Assembly (NCBI GenBank): GCA_038322235.1
Contig: JBBQFQ010000018.1
Span: 1-64,000 of the forward strand
Direction of reading: 5' to 3'
DNA: 64,000 bases
Source of the DNA: SZAS-18 sp038322235
GTDB lineage: Bacteria > Verrucomicrobiota > Verrucomicrobiia > Chthoniobacterales > SZAS-18
Shown: one piece after another, positions 8,862 to 18,311 of the stretch
Numbering within the stretch: the stretch's first letter is position 1
How the letters are laid out: the number at the start of each line of letters is the position of its first letter
Program-made: the position numbers and the translations under genes
Notes under the pieces: model-generated
What the model saw: only the letters and a program-made list of their open reading frames with translations
What the model was told of the DNA's origin: nothing
The model's database searches: none

Positions 8862-11660
8862 ATGACCACGACCAACCGCTCCACCGTTCGTGGCCTAGCG
8901 CTCCGCTTCGCCCTGATCTTCCTCGCGGGCGGGGCTTTCGCCCAGGCGCCGAGCGCCTCACCGGACGGACTCTGGCACGCCGTGGCAGGCAAGGCCGTCG
9001 CAGCGAGATCGAGCATCGGCACGGTAAACCTCATCAAGGCCCGCGAATTCCGTCTCCACACCCTCGATGCAACCGCGATGCGCGCGGCGCTCGCGCAGGC
9101 GCCGGTCGAGGCGATGCGGCGGACCACGGCGGCGGTGCCCATCATCCTGCATCTGCCGGCGCCGGACGGCTCGTTCCAGCGATTTGAGGTCGAGGAGTCC
9201 AGCATCATGGAGCCGAAGCTCCAGGAGATGTTTCCCAACATCCGGACGTACGTGGGCCGCGGCCTCGATGATCCCGCCGCCTCGGCCCGGCTCGATTTCA
9301 CCGAACTCGGCTTTCACGCCCAGGTGCTCACTCCGCGCGGCAACTGGTACATCGATCCCTACTACCACCTCTCGCAAGAGTTGTATCAGGTCCACGCCCG
9401 CAAGGACGCGATTCGGAGTGGCGCGCCGTTCGAATGTCTCACGCACAATGAAGCCAAATCGGCCGTGCTCGCCCACCTGACCGATGGCGTTTCGACCGAT
9501 GCCGGACCCACGGGCGCCACGCTCCGCACTTATCGGCTCGCTCTGGCCTGCACGTCGGGGTATGCCGGGCACTTCGGGGGCACGGTGACAAAGGCGTTCT
9601 CGGCCATGACCACGGCAATCAATCGCGTCACCGGAATCTACGAAAAGGAACTCGCGATCCGGCTGGTCTTCGTCAGCGGCACCCAGTCGCTCGTCTACAC
9701 GAACCCGGCGACCGACCCGTACGTGAGAACGGACGCCATTTCCCTGCTGTCGGAAAACCAGACCAACATCGACAACGTGATTGGCTCACCGAACTACGAC
9801 ATCGGCCACGTCTTCTCCATCAGTGGCGGCGGCCTCGCGGATCTCGGCGTGGTCTGCGATACAGGCTTCAAGGCGATGGGTGAGACCGGGCTGAGTGTAC
9901 CCGAAGGAGATTCCTTTTATGTGGATTACGTCGCCCACGAGATGGGTCACCAGTTTGGGGCTGATCACAGTTTCAACAGCACGCTCGGCTTTTGTTCCGG
10001 AAACCGCGTGGCCGGGTCGGCCTACGAGCCGGGGAGCGGATCGACCATCATGTGCTATCCGGGTCTGTGCGATTCCGATGATCTCCAGTCGAACGTCGAC
10101 GCGTATTTCCACACGCGGAGCTACGATCAGATCCAGGGATACCTCGCCTTCAGTCCGGGGTCCACCTGCGGCGCCCTCACCTCGACGATGAATCGTCCGC
10201 CCGTCCTCACCCCGCCCACATCCTTCACGATTCCAAACAACACGCCCTTCGCGCTGACCGCGGTGGCTTCCGATCCCGACAACGACACGCTGACCTATTG
10301 CTGGGAACAATTCGACAAGGGGATCGCCGCGGCGCTCGGCGCAACCGACAATGGCACGGGCCCGCTCTTCCGCTCTTTCGCTCCCGTCGCCAGTCCCACC
10401 CGCTACTTCCCCGCGCAGACCGCGGTCGCGAACGGCACCGCCTCGCTCGGTGAAGCGCTCCCGACCTACACAGGAACCGCGACTCGGAACCTGAATTTTC
10501 GCATCACCGCGCGGGACAACCGGGCGGGAGGTGGCGGGGTCGCGCAGGCGCTGGGGTTGCTGACCGTCGCCACGTCGGCTGGTCCGTTCACCGTGACGTC
10601 GCAGATGGCGTCCGGTCTGTCTTTCTCCGGCGGCAGCTCCGTGCAGGTGATGTGGAATGTGGCGGGGACAAACAACCCGCCGATCAGCACGAATACCGTG
10701 AATGTGCGCCTCTCCACCGACGGCGGCTTCACGTTCAACACCCTTCTCGCCCAAGGTGTCCCGAACAACGGGTCGACGGCGGTGATCATTCCCTCGATCC
10801 CGACGAGCCAGGGCAGACTCAAGGTCGAACCCGTGGGGAACGTCTACTACGCCATCAACGGCCAGAATTTCACGATCACCAGCACGGTGGCGAGCAGCCC
10901 GCTCATCAATGTCGCTACCCGGCTCCGCGTGGACGTCGGCGACAACGTCGCGATCGCCGGACTCGTGATTCAGGGCACCGGCAGCCGGCGCCTGCTGATC
11001 CGGGGAGTCGGACCTTCGCTCGCAGGCGTCACTGGCACCCTCGCCGATCCCACGCTGGAACTCGTCAGCAACGGCGCGCAGCTCGCGTTCAATGACAACT
11101 GGAAGGACACGCAGCAGGCGGCCATTCAGGCCACGCCCTTCGCGCCGACGAATGACAACGAATCCGCGATGATCCAGACGCTCGCGCCGGGCGTCTACAC
11201 CGCGATCCTGCGCGGAAAGAACAATACGACCGGCGTGGGCTCGATCGAGATCTACGACCTCGAGACCGGCAAGACCGACCCGCGGATCGTGAATCTCTCC
11301 ACGCGCGGGCTGGTGCAGACCTTGGACAATGTCATGATCGGGGGCTTCGTGATCGGCGGGGGCAGCGCGAAGAAGGTGCTCGTCCGCGCGATCGGACCCT
11401 CGCTCGCCTCGGCGGGCGTCGCCGGAACGCTCGCCGATCCCCAGATCAGCGTGGTGAACGCCAGCGGCGTTACCCAGGGTTCCAATAACGACTGGCAGGC
11501 TACGCAGGCCGCTCAGATCCAGGCGTCGGGATTCGCCCCGACGAACGCGAAGGAAGCCGCGATCATCCTGGTGCTGCCGCCCGGCGCCTACACGGCGATC
11601 GTTTCCGGAGTGGGCACCACGACCGGGGTCGGCCTCGTCGAGATCTACGAGATTCCTTGA
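8862..11660 (+). CDS. secreted reprolysin-like metalloprotease with C-terminal paired repeats
   Basis: A 932-residue exported zinc protease. A signal peptide ends near GGAFAQAPS. The catalytic domain at about 200-430 holds the metzincin motif HEMGHQFGADH at residues 359-369, giving three zinc histidines and the general base glutamate, followed by a Met-turn region (STIMCYPGLC). A cadherin-like segment (NRPPVLTPPTSFTIPNNTPF) and an Fn3-like domain follow. The C terminus, from about 680 to 930, is two copies of a roughly 125-residue repeat with the pattern VxLSTRxxVxTxDNVxIxGFVIxG...VRAIGPSL...YTAIVxG. The same repeat pair forms the whole of the protein at 18312, suggesting a shared cell-surface or sorting role. 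Confidence 0.85.
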   Translation: MTTTNRSTVRGLALRFALIFLAGGAFAQAPSASPDGLWHAVAGKAVAARSSIGTVNLIKAREFRLHTLDATAMRAALAQAPVEAMRRTTAAVPIILHLPAPDGSFQRFEVEESSIMEPKLQEMFPNIRTYVGRGLDDPAASARLDFTELGFHAQVLTPRGNWYIDPYYHLSQELYQVHARKDAIRSGAPFECLTHNEAKSAVLAHLTDGVSTDAGPTGATLRTYRLALACTSGYAGHFGGTVTKAFSAMTTAINRVTGIYEKELAIRLVFVSGTQSLVYTNPATDPYVRTDAISLLSENQTNIDNVIGSPNYDIGHVFSISGGGLADLGVVCDTGFKAMGETGLSVPEGDSFYVDYVAHEMGHQFGADHSFNSTLGFCSGNRVAGSAYEPGSGSTIMCYPGLCDSDDLQSNVDAYFHTRSYDQIQGYLAFSPGSTCGALTSTMNRPPVLTPPTSFTIPNNTPFALTAVASDPDNDTLTYCWEQFDKGIAAALGATDNGTGPLFRSFAPVASPTRYFPAQTAVANGTASLGEALPTYTGTATRNLNFRITARDNRAGGGGVAQALGLLTVATSAGPFTVTSQMASGLSFSGGSSVQVMWNVAGTNNPPISTNTVNVRLSTDGGFTFNTLLAQGVPNNGSTAVIIPSIPTSQGRLKVEPVGNVYYAINGQNFTITSTVASSPLINVATRLRVDVGDNVAIAGLVIQGTGSRRLLIRGVGPSLAGVTGTLADPTLELVSNGAQLAFNDNWKDTQQAAIQATPFAPTNDNESAMIQTLAPGVYTAILRGKNNTTGVGSIEIYDLETGKTDPRIVNLSTRGLVQTLDNVMIGGFVIGGGSAKKVLVRAIGPSLASAGVAGTLADPQISVVNASGVTQGSNNDWQATQAAQIQASGFAPTNAKEAAIILVLPPGAYTAIVSGVGTTTGVGLVEIYEIP

Positions 11661-11690
11661 GCGGCTCCGATCCGGCCGGCAGATTCGACC

Positions 11691-12701
11691 ATGGCTTTCG
11701 TTCTTGTCACCGGTGCCAACGGCCACGTTGGCAACGTGCTGGTTTCCCATCTCGTCGAGCACGGTTACCGCGTGCGGGCGCTCGTCCGCCGGCCGGACGA
11801 CGCCAGGCGCGAGGTTCCCACGCTGATCCATCCGCAGGTCGAAATCGTCGCGGGTGACATCCGGGACGCGGCGGCCGTCTCCCGGGCCGTGGAGGGCTGC
11901 GAGGGAGTTTTCCAGGTCGCCGCGGTCTACGCGATGCACTCGGCCGATCCGCAGCGCGACGTCATCGATCCCGCGGTGGAAGGCACTCTGACGGTCCTCC
12001 GGGCGGCGAAGGCCGCCGGAGTCCACCGCGTGATTCTCACCTCCAGCCTCGTGGCGATCGGCAATTCCGGTACCAAGGAAAAACCACTCGATGAGACGCA
12101 ATGGAATGATGCCGCCACCGAACCGTATGCGCTCGCGAAGACGCTCTCGGAGCGGCGCGCGCGGGCCTTCGCGGATGAGAGTGGACTCGACCTCGTTAGC
12201 GTGAATCCCACGCTCGTGATCGGCCCGGGCTTTCCGCGGCACACGCCCTCGACCCAGATCTTCGAAAACGCGATCCGCGGTCTGCTGCCGCTCCTTCCGC
12301 CGCTCGAATTCACCTTCGTGGACGTGCGCGACGTCGCGCTCGCGCATCGCCTCGCGTTTGAGAATGCGTCGGCCACCGGCCGCTACCTCTGCGGCGCTTT
12401 CACCATCGGGATGCGCCCGTTGTTCGAGACCATGCACCGGGTCGATCCCCGCGTGAGCGTGCCGCGCTGGGACATGCCTCGCGCCTTCTTCCCGTTCCTG
12501 CCGGCGATGGACTGGACCCAGACGAAGCTGCTCGGCACGTCGCGACTGATGACTGCGGAATCGATCAAGGAATACGCCTCCGGCGCCGCCATCATCGACA
12601 ACTCCCGCATCCGCCGCGAACTGGGCTGGTCCCCGCGTCCGCTCGAGGACAGCGTCCGCGAAACGCTCGCGTGGGTCCGGGCGAGGTTTGGCCGGCCGTG
12701 A
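11691..12701 (+). CDS. NAD(P)-dependent epimerase/dehydratase (extended SDR, dihydroflavonol-4-reductase-like)
   Basis: A 336-residue Rossmann-fold oxidoreductase. The nucleotide-binding motif is TGANGHVGN at the N terminus. The catalytic set is visible as the TSS in ILTSSLVAIG and YALAK (Tyr and Lys, with the usual three-residue spacing). VNPTLVIGPG is typical of the dihydroflavonol reductase/3-beta-HSD branch. Substrate is unknown. It begins 30 bases after the metalloprotease stop and ends 10 bases before the convergent histidine kinase gene. Confidence 0.85.
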   Translation: MAFVLVTGANGHVGNVLVSHLVEHGYRVRALVRRPDDARREVPTLIHPQVEIVAGDIRDAAAVSRAVEGCEGVFQVAAVYAMHSADPQRDVIDPAVEGTLTVLRAAKAAGVHRVILTSSLVAIGNSGTKEKPLDETQWNDAATEPYALAKTLSERRARAFADESGLDLVSVNPTLVIGPGFPRHTPSTQIFENAIRGLLPLLPPLEFTFVDVRDVALAHRLAFENASATGRYLCGAFTIGMRPLFETMHRVDPRVSVPRWDMPRAFFPFLPAMDWTQTKLLGTSRLMTAESIKEYASGAAIIDNSRIRRELGWSPRPLEDSVRETLAWVRARFGRP

Positions 12702-12710
12702 CGTCGGACT

Positions 12711-14276
12711 TCAAGACGCGGTGGCGCCGGGGAGGCGCACCGTGAAGACGGCGCCGCCCTCCACCGCATTTCCACCCATGATGACGCCACCGTGCGCGTC
12801 GACGATCGCCTTCGAGATGGCCAGACCCAGGCCGGCGTGGCCCTCCGCCGTGGTGCGGGCGGCATCGCCCCGATGGAATCGCTCAAAGAGATGCGGCAGA
12901 TGCTCGAGCGGAATGCCCTCCCCGCCATCCGCGACCGCGAGCCGCACGCCGTCCCGGTCGCTCGAGAGCTGCGTGCGCACCTCGCCGCCGGAGGGCGTGT
13001 GCTGGATCGCATTCGTCAGCAGATTCACGGCGACCTGCGCAATCCGCTCGGCGTCGCCGAGGGCTTCCGCCGCTCCGGCTTCGACCCGCAGAATGATGCC
13101 GCGTTCCGCCGCTAGAGGACGCACGAGATCCACCGCTTCGTGCACCACGCGCGCGAGATCGAAGCGCTCGCGGCGCATGCGCTCCTCGCCGGCATCCAGC
13201 CGCGCGAGATCCAGCAGACTCTCGATCAGGCGGCGCATCCTTTGGGCCGCTTGACGGCAGGATTCCAGCGCTTCCCGATAGTCCGCGGGATCGCGCTCGC
13301 GCGAGAGCGCCGTCTGCGCCTGCATGAGGATGACCGAGACCGGCGTGCGCAGTTCGTGCGCCGCGTCCGCGGTGAACCGACCCTGCTGAGCGAAGGACGC
13401 CTCCAGTCGGGAGAACGTCGCGTTGAGGACCTGCGCGAGGCGGCCGAGTTCGCTCTCGGCATCGGCGGTGTCGATCCGACGGGAGAGATCGCCGGTGGCG
13501 ATGCGCGCGGCGGCGGCGCTGATTTCCTCGATGGGACGGATCGCGCGTCCCGCGATCCACCAGCCGCCCACGAGTCCGGCTCCGAGGACGCCGGCCCCGA
13601 GCGCGAACAGCCACCACGCGAGCCGATCCAGTTCGGCCAGGTCCGGTCCCACCGCACGTCCGGCCAGCACGCAGTCGCCCGTCGCGAGGTAAAGAAACAT
13701 CTCTCGCTCATCACCCCGCTGGCGCGGACTCCGGCCCTCCACCGGCGGGCGCGGTAGATCCGGGGCATTCTGACTCCGGGCGAGGACTTCGGCGCCCCGC
13801 AGCCAGACGAGGTAGTAAAACGGTGAGGGGGCGTTCGGATCAAAGGCCGCCACCAACTCCGGGCGGAGCACGAACTCCGGACGCCCGGCCGGCCGGCCTC
13901 CCGGACCGCGGGGCGGAGGTGGACCTGGCTCGTCGCGCAAGCGCGGTGGTGGCGGTCCGGTCCGATCCGGAGGCACGTCGCGCCAGCGGGGTTCCGACGC
14001 GGCATCCCCCGGCGGCTGCGGACGATCCGCGGGCCGCGGGCCGGAAGGCGGGCCCCCCGGGCGGAGGCCACTGGCGAGCAGGGAAACGCGCGCCTGCAAT
14101 TCTCCGTCGATCTGCCGGAGCTGCCGCGAGCGCTCGAGCGCGAACGCAGTGAAGCCGAAGACGGTCACCAGCACCACGAGGATCGCGGCGTACCACGCCT
14201 GGAGGCGCCAGCGGAGCGAGCGGAAGAAGACCGCGCGCCCGCCGCGCGCTCCGTCAGGTTTCAATGGCGTAGCCAT
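12711..14276 (-). CDS. sensor histidine kinase (OmpR-pair, HAMP-HisKA-HATPase)
   Basis: The membrane sensor partner of the response regulator at 14254, whose end it overlaps by 23 bases. Order: first transmembrane helix (LQAWYAAILVVLVTVFGFTAFAL), a periplasmic region unusually rich in Pro, Gly and Arg (about residues 65-140), a second helix (WWLFALGAGVLGAGLVGGWWIAG), then HAMP. The HisKA domain carries the phosphorylated histidine in ADAAHELRTP. The HATPase has N box NLLTNAIQHTP, G1 VADGGEGIP and G2 GLGLAISKAI. The ATG at 14276 (MATPLKPDG) was chosen because the longer frame runs back into the regulator gene. The signal sensed is unknown. Confidence 0.9.
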   Translation of the reverse strand: MATPLKPDGARGGRAVFFRSLRWRLQAWYAAILVVLVTVFGFTAFALERSRQLRQIDGELQARVSLLASGLRPGGPPSGPRPADRPQPPGDAASEPRWRDVPPDRTGPPPPRLRDEPGPPPPRGPGGRPAGRPEFVLRPELVAAFDPNAPSPFYYLVWLRGAEVLARSQNAPDLPRPPVEGRSPRQRGDEREMFLYLATGDCVLAGRAVGPDLAELDRLAWWLFALGAGVLGAGLVGGWWIAGRAIRPIEEISAAAARIATGDLSRRIDTADAESELGRLAQVLNATFSRLEASFAQQGRFTADAAHELRTPVSVILMQAQTALSRERDPADYREALESCRQAAQRMRRLIESLLDLARLDAGEERMRRERFDLARVVHEAVDLVRPLAAERGIILRVEAGAAEALGDAERIAQVAVNLLTNAIQHTPSGGEVRTQLSSDRDGVRLAVADGGEGIPLEHLPHLFERFHRGDAARTTAEGHAGLGLAISKAIVDAHGGVIMGGNAVEGGAVFTVRLPGATAS

Positions 14277-14907
14277 GGCCGCGTCGGGTGGTGATGAATT
14301 CGTGGCCGAGTTTCCGGCGGATGTTCGAGACGTGCACGTCGAGCAGGTTCGAAAGCGTATCGTCGTTTTCGTCGAAAAGGTGTTCGTACAGGGTGGTGCG
14401 CGAAACGACCTCGCCCCGATGCAGAGCGAGGTATTCCACGAGAGCGTATTCGCGCGCCGTGAGCGGCACGAGTTCCCCCGCTCGGCGCACGAGGCGGGCC
14501 GGCAGATCGATGACGATCTCACCGATCTCGAGGCGAGTACGCGATTCGTTGGCCGCCCGCCGGATCAGGGCCCGGAGGCGGGCGAGGAGTTCGTCGAGAT
14601 CGAAGGGTTTGACGAGGTAGTCGTCCGCTCCGGTATCCAGTCCGCGCACGCGATCGCTCGGGCGGTCCCGGGCTGTGAGCATCAGGACCGGCGTCTTTTT
14701 CGTTTCGCGCAACAGGGCGAGAACCGTCCAACCGTCGAGCCGGGGCATCATGACATCGAGCACGATCGCGTCGTAGTTCCAGGTGACCGCCTTGTGCAGG
14801 CCGTCCTCGCCATCGGCGGCGGTGTCGATGGCGTATCCTTCCTCGCGCAGAGCCCGGGCGAGCGCGCGGAGGAGATCAGGTTCGTCTTCGACGATGAGGA
14901 CTCGCAT
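14254..14907 (-). CDS. response regulator, OmpR/PhoB family
   Basis: A 217-residue two-domain regulator. The receiver domain shows the acidic pocket (VEDEPD), the phospho-acceptor aspartate in DAIVLDVMMPRLDG, the conserved Thr in LMLTARD and the Lys in YLVKPF. The C-terminal winged helix ends with VHVSNIRRKLG and RGHGYAIET. It is the first gene of the pair and overlaps the kinase start, so they are translationally coupled. The divergent YHYH gene begins about 110 bases away and is a plausible target; that is inference from position only. Confidence 0.92.
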   Translation of the reverse strand: MRVLIVEDEPDLLRALARALREEGYAIDTAADGEDGLHKAVTWNYDAIVLDVMMPRLDGWTVLALLRETKKTPVLMLTARDRPSDRVRGLDTGADDYLVKPFDLDELLARLRALIRRAANESRTRLEIGEIVIDLPARLVRRAGELVPLTAREYALVEYLALHRGEVVSRTTLYEHLFDENDDTLSNLLDVHVSNIRRKLGHEFITTRRGHGYAIET

Positions 14908-15019
14908 GGCTGCCGTCGTACTGGCCGCGTTTACCTTAAGCGAACATGAAGTGCGCGCCGCACGCACAAAATCGCGGTCTTCACGATCCCTTAATGAAGG
15001 AGGCGCCATCCTTGCGCCC

Positions 15020-16471
15020 ATGATGCGACTCGCCCTGCTTTCCTTCCTCGTGCTCGCGGCCCCCCTTCCGGCCGCGGAACCCCTTCTGAGCAGCTGGTTC
15101 ACGACGAATTCCGGGCAATACGCGCGGATCCGGGCGACCACTGGCGCAACGCCCACCAGCACGTGGACGGGACAATCCCTGCCGGCGTACGCGGATGTGC
15201 AGTCGATCAGCTTTTCCAGCGCGAATGTCTACGTCACGGTTTCCGGTCTCGGGAGCCATGTGATGGGTCCGTGGTACGCGAACGCCGCCCGCACCGCGCA
15301 GTTCATGAACAAGCCGGTCAATCAGAACCGGACCGGACGCTTTCCGCGCACCCCGGCGCCGGCGACGACCAAGTCGAACACCGGCTTCGGCGTGATCGGG
15401 CTCTACGTGAACGGAACGGGAATTTACAACATGCTCGACGCCTTCTCCTGGTCGAACACCACGATGACCGATGGCGGCATGGGCGGCGGCGGCGGCGTCT
15501 GGAATCGCGACGCGCTGATCGGCGAGGTGGTGACCTTCGATCCAAACAACGCGCATCAACCGGGCAACGGCGACTATCACGCCCACGTCAATCCGCTCGC
15601 GATCCGCTCCCAGCTCGGGGACAATGTGAGCTACAACGCGGCGGGCGAATCATACAGCGAAAGCGCCGCGAATCTCCACCACTCACCGATCGTCGGCTGG
15701 GCCTTCGACGGCTATCCCATCTACGGTCCGTATGGGTACGCGACCGCCAATAACCCGGCATCCGGCGTGCGGCGCCTGCAGTCCGGCTACCTCAAACGCA
15801 CCGGCCAGTTCGGAACGACGAATCTGGATGCCACTGGCCGCACTTCGCTGCCGGTCTGGGCGCAAGTTTCCCAGAACCGAACGTCGTTGACAGCCACGCA
15901 ATATGGCCCAGCGACGAACCGGGCCAACGATGCCCAGGGCCTGAGCTACGCGATCGGACGCTACGCCGAGGACTGGGATTTTCTGGGAGACCTCCCCGCG
16001 GCGAGCACGACCGGAACCGCCTGGGATCTCGATCGGTACAATGGCCGCCAATGCGTCACCCCAGAGTTCCCCGCCGGAACGTACGCCTATTTCATCACGA
16101 TCAATTCCAACGGAACCCCCGCGTTCCCATACGTGATTGGCCGGCAGTTCTACGGCACGGTGACGGGCGGAACCGGGGCGATCAGTGAATCGACGAGCGC
16201 CTACTTCACGGGCGGTAAGGCCTCGCCGCTGACGCTGCAGGCTCCCGTCATCGCGAGCGGCGCCGCGGATGTCACGCTCACCTGGAGCAGCGTGGAAGGC
16301 GGCACTTACGTGCTCTCCGCTTCGAACGATCTCCAGACCTGGAGCGACCTGCTGCCGGCGATCAACGCGACCGGCGTGACCACGCAAAAGATCGACGCCG
16401 GTGGCGGCACCGCCAACGTCGACCGTTTCTACCGCGTCACGCGGACGTCGATCGCGAATTCCTCGAACTGA
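15020..16471 (+). CDS. YHYH-domain exported protein
   Basis: A 483-residue protein with a signal peptide (MRLALLSFLVLAAPLPAAE). It carries the YHYH domain: NGDYHAHVNP, HHSPIVGWAFDGYPIYGPYGY and RYAEDWDF, the histidine- and tyrosine-rich signature of that family, whose biochemical role is unsettled. A C-terminal beta segment (VTLTWSSVEGGTYVLSASNDL) looks Fn3-like. The ATG pair at 15020/15023 follows an AGGAGG about 20 bases upstream. Ten bases after its stop begins the MbnP-MauG fusion, so the two are probably co-transcribed. The histidines would suit metal binding, which fits that neighbour, but this is inference. Confidence 0.85.
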   Translation: MMRLALLSFLVLAAPLPAAEPLLSSWFTTNSGQYARIRATTGATPTSTWTGQSLPAYADVQSISFSSANVYVTVSGLGSHVMGPWYANAARTAQFMNKPVNQNRTGRFPRTPAPATTKSNTGFGVIGLYVNGTGIYNMLDAFSWSNTTMTDGGMGGGGGVWNRDALIGEVVTFDPNNAHQPGNGDYHAHVNPLAIRSQLGDNVSYNAAGESYSESAANLHHSPIVGWAFDGYPIYGPYGYATANNPASGVRRLQSGYLKRTGQFGTTNLDATGRTSLPVWAQVSQNRTSLTATQYGPATNRANDAQGLSYAIGRYAEDWDFLGDLPAASTTGTAWDLDRYNGRQCVTPEFPAGTYAYFITINSNGTPAFPYVIGRQFYGTVTGGTGAISESTSAYFTGGKASPLTLQAPVIASGAADVTLTWSSVEGGTYVLSASNDLQTWSDLLPAINATGVTTQKIDAGGGTANVDRFYRVTRTSIANSSN

Positions 16472-16480
16472 GCCGGAGCG

Positions 16481-18310
16481 ATGAAGCCGTCCCGATTCGA
16501 CGACGACCGCGACTCGCTCGCTGCCCTGGAGGCGGCGGACTTGGCGGCGTTTGCGCGGCGATTCTTAATCATCCTGATCCTCGCTGTCCTTGTCATGGTG
16601 ACCGCGATCACGCGAGCCGCGGAGCCGGCCCCGCTGCGGCTCCTCGTCGGCGCGAGTTTCCGCGGCAGGCCGCTGACCTTCGATGTTCCGGTCGAAACCG
16701 GCGGCCCGGTCATCACGCGCTTCGACTTCCTCATCTCCCAACTCGCCTTCCGCCGCACCGACGGAACGTGGATCGCGTTGAGCGACTGGGCAGGATACGT
16801 GAGTCTGCGCGAGGGCCGCAGGACGCTGGAAGTGCCGCGGGCGCCCACGGGCAGCTACGATCGCGTGCGTTTCGCGGTCGGACTCGACCCCGCGACCAAT
16901 CAGCGCGAGCCGGCGCAGTGGCCTCCTGGACACGCCCTGAATCCGGTCGTCAACGGTCTGCACTGGGGAAGTGACGCGGGCTTCGTTTTCCTCGCACTCG
17001 AGGGATTCTGGCAAACGCGCGACGGGGCGCGGCGCGGCTTTTCCCATCACCTCGCGACGGACGAAAGACTCATGACGGTGGAGCTACCCCTTCCGTCGGC
17101 GGCCGACCTTCCCGCCGAATGGCTGGTGACGGTCGACGTGGCGACGATCCTGTCCGGGGTCACGCTCGACGAGCGCTCATCGTCCACGCACTCGCGGCGG
17201 GGAGACGAACTCGCGGACCGCTTACAGACGAACGTGGCGCGGGCTTTCTCCGTTGCGCCGGCGGCGACCGATCCCACGCCTGCTCCGGAGGTGGCGCGAA
17301 CCCGACGCCTCCTCTCGCCCGAGGCGACTCCGTACCGGCTGACGATCCCGGCTTACTTCCCCCGCCCGGCGCTGCCGCTGGACAACCCGCTCACGAACGA
17401 AGGCGTCGAACTGGGACGCCGGCTCTTCTTTGACCAGCGGCTCTCCGGGAACCACACGCAGTCCTGCGCCTCGTGTCATCAGCCGGCACTGGCCTTTGCG
17501 GATCAACACCGGCGCGTGAGCACCGGCGCCACGGGCACGCTCGGCACGCGCAACGCGATGCCCCTGGCCAACCTCGCGTGGAACGCAGGATTTTTCTGGG
17601 ACGGCCGGGCGAGGACGCTGCGGGAACAGGTGCTGCAACCGGTGACGAATCCGAGCGAGATGCACGCGGATCTGGACACGGTGGTCGCGCGACTCCGGGC
17701 CGACCCGGCGTATCCGGCGCTTTTCCGCGACGCGTTCGGCGAACCCGTCATCGACGCGGATCGGATGGCCCGCGCGCTCGAGCAGTTTCTCCTCACCCGC
17801 CTCGCGGCCGATTCCAAGTTCGACCGCGTGCTCCGCAGAACCGCCCAGTTTTCCGCGGAAGAGCAGCGCGGATTCGACCTCTTCCAAACCGAGTCCGATC
17901 CGCGCCGCGGTCAGTTCGGGGCGGACTGTTTCCACTGCCACGGAGGTCCGCTTTTTCGCAGCCAACCCTTCGCGAACAATGGCCTCGACGTCGAATCGAA
18001 GGACTGGGGCCGGGCGCTTGTCACGGGCCGCGACGGGGACCGCGGGAAGTTTGCCGTGCCCTCGCTGCGGAACGTCGAAGTGACCGCGCCCTACATGCAC
18101 GACGGCCGGTTTTCCACCCTCGAGGAAGTGGTGGCGCACTACGCCCGCGGCGTGCAGCGCAGCCCGACGCTCGATCCGAACCTCGCGAAGCACCCCGGGC
18201 CGGGCGTCCCCATCAGTCCACCTGATCAGCGCGCGCTCGTCGCGTTTCTCCGCACGCTGACTGACGAATCCCTCCGCTCCCCCAATGCAGCCGTTGCCCT
18301 CCATCCCTGA
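16481..18310 (+). CDS. MbnP-like domain fused to MauG/cytochrome c peroxidase-type di-haem domain
   Basis: A 609-residue exported protein. After an N-terminal hydrophobic segment (FLIILILAVLVMVTAI) comes an MbnP-like beta domain at about 46-250, with FDFLISQLAFR and the signature VNGLHWGSDAGFVFLALEG containing Trp162. A linker leads to a di-haem peroxidase domain at about 285-600, with haem sites CASCH (329-333) and CFHCH (483-487), the NAMPLANLAWNAGFFWDGRA stretch and TAPYMHDGRF near the second haem. In known systems MbnH, a MauG homologue, oxidises a tryptophan of a separate MbnP; here both halves are one chain. It ends one base before the next gene's ATG and follows the YHYH gene closely. 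Confidence 0.85.
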   Translation: MKPSRFDDDRDSLAALEAADLAAFARRFLIILILAVLVMVTAITRAAEPAPLRLLVGASFRGRPLTFDVPVETGGPVITRFDFLISQLAFRRTDGTWIALSDWAGYVSLREGRRTLEVPRAPTGSYDRVRFAVGLDPATNQREPAQWPPGHALNPVVNGLHWGSDAGFVFLALEGFWQTRDGARRGFSHHLATDERLMTVELPLPSAADLPAEWLVTVDVATILSGVTLDERSSSTHSRRGDELADRLQTNVARAFSVAPAATDPTPAPEVARTRRLLSPEATPYRLTIPAYFPRPALPLDNPLTNEGVELGRRLFFDQRLSGNHTQSCASCHQPALAFADQHRRVSTGATGTLGTRNAMPLANLAWNAGFFWDGRARTLREQVLQPVTNPSEMHADLDTVVARLRADPAYPALFRDAFGEPVIDADRMARALEQFLLTRLAADSKFDRVLRRTAQFSAEEQRGFDLFQTESDPRRGQFGADCFHCHGGPLFRSQPFANNGLDVESKDWGRALVTGRDGDRGKFAVPSLRNVEVTAPYMHDGRFSTLEEVVAHYARGVQRSPTLDPNLAKHPGPGVPISPPDQRALVAFLRTLTDESLRSPNAAVALHP

Positions 18311-18311
18311 A

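Noticed and set aside
9786..12437. 883-codon minus-strand frame
   Set aside because: It spans the metalloprotease and the SDR gene in antisense, is Arg/Asp/Gly-rich and shows no motif; GC-rich shadow frame.
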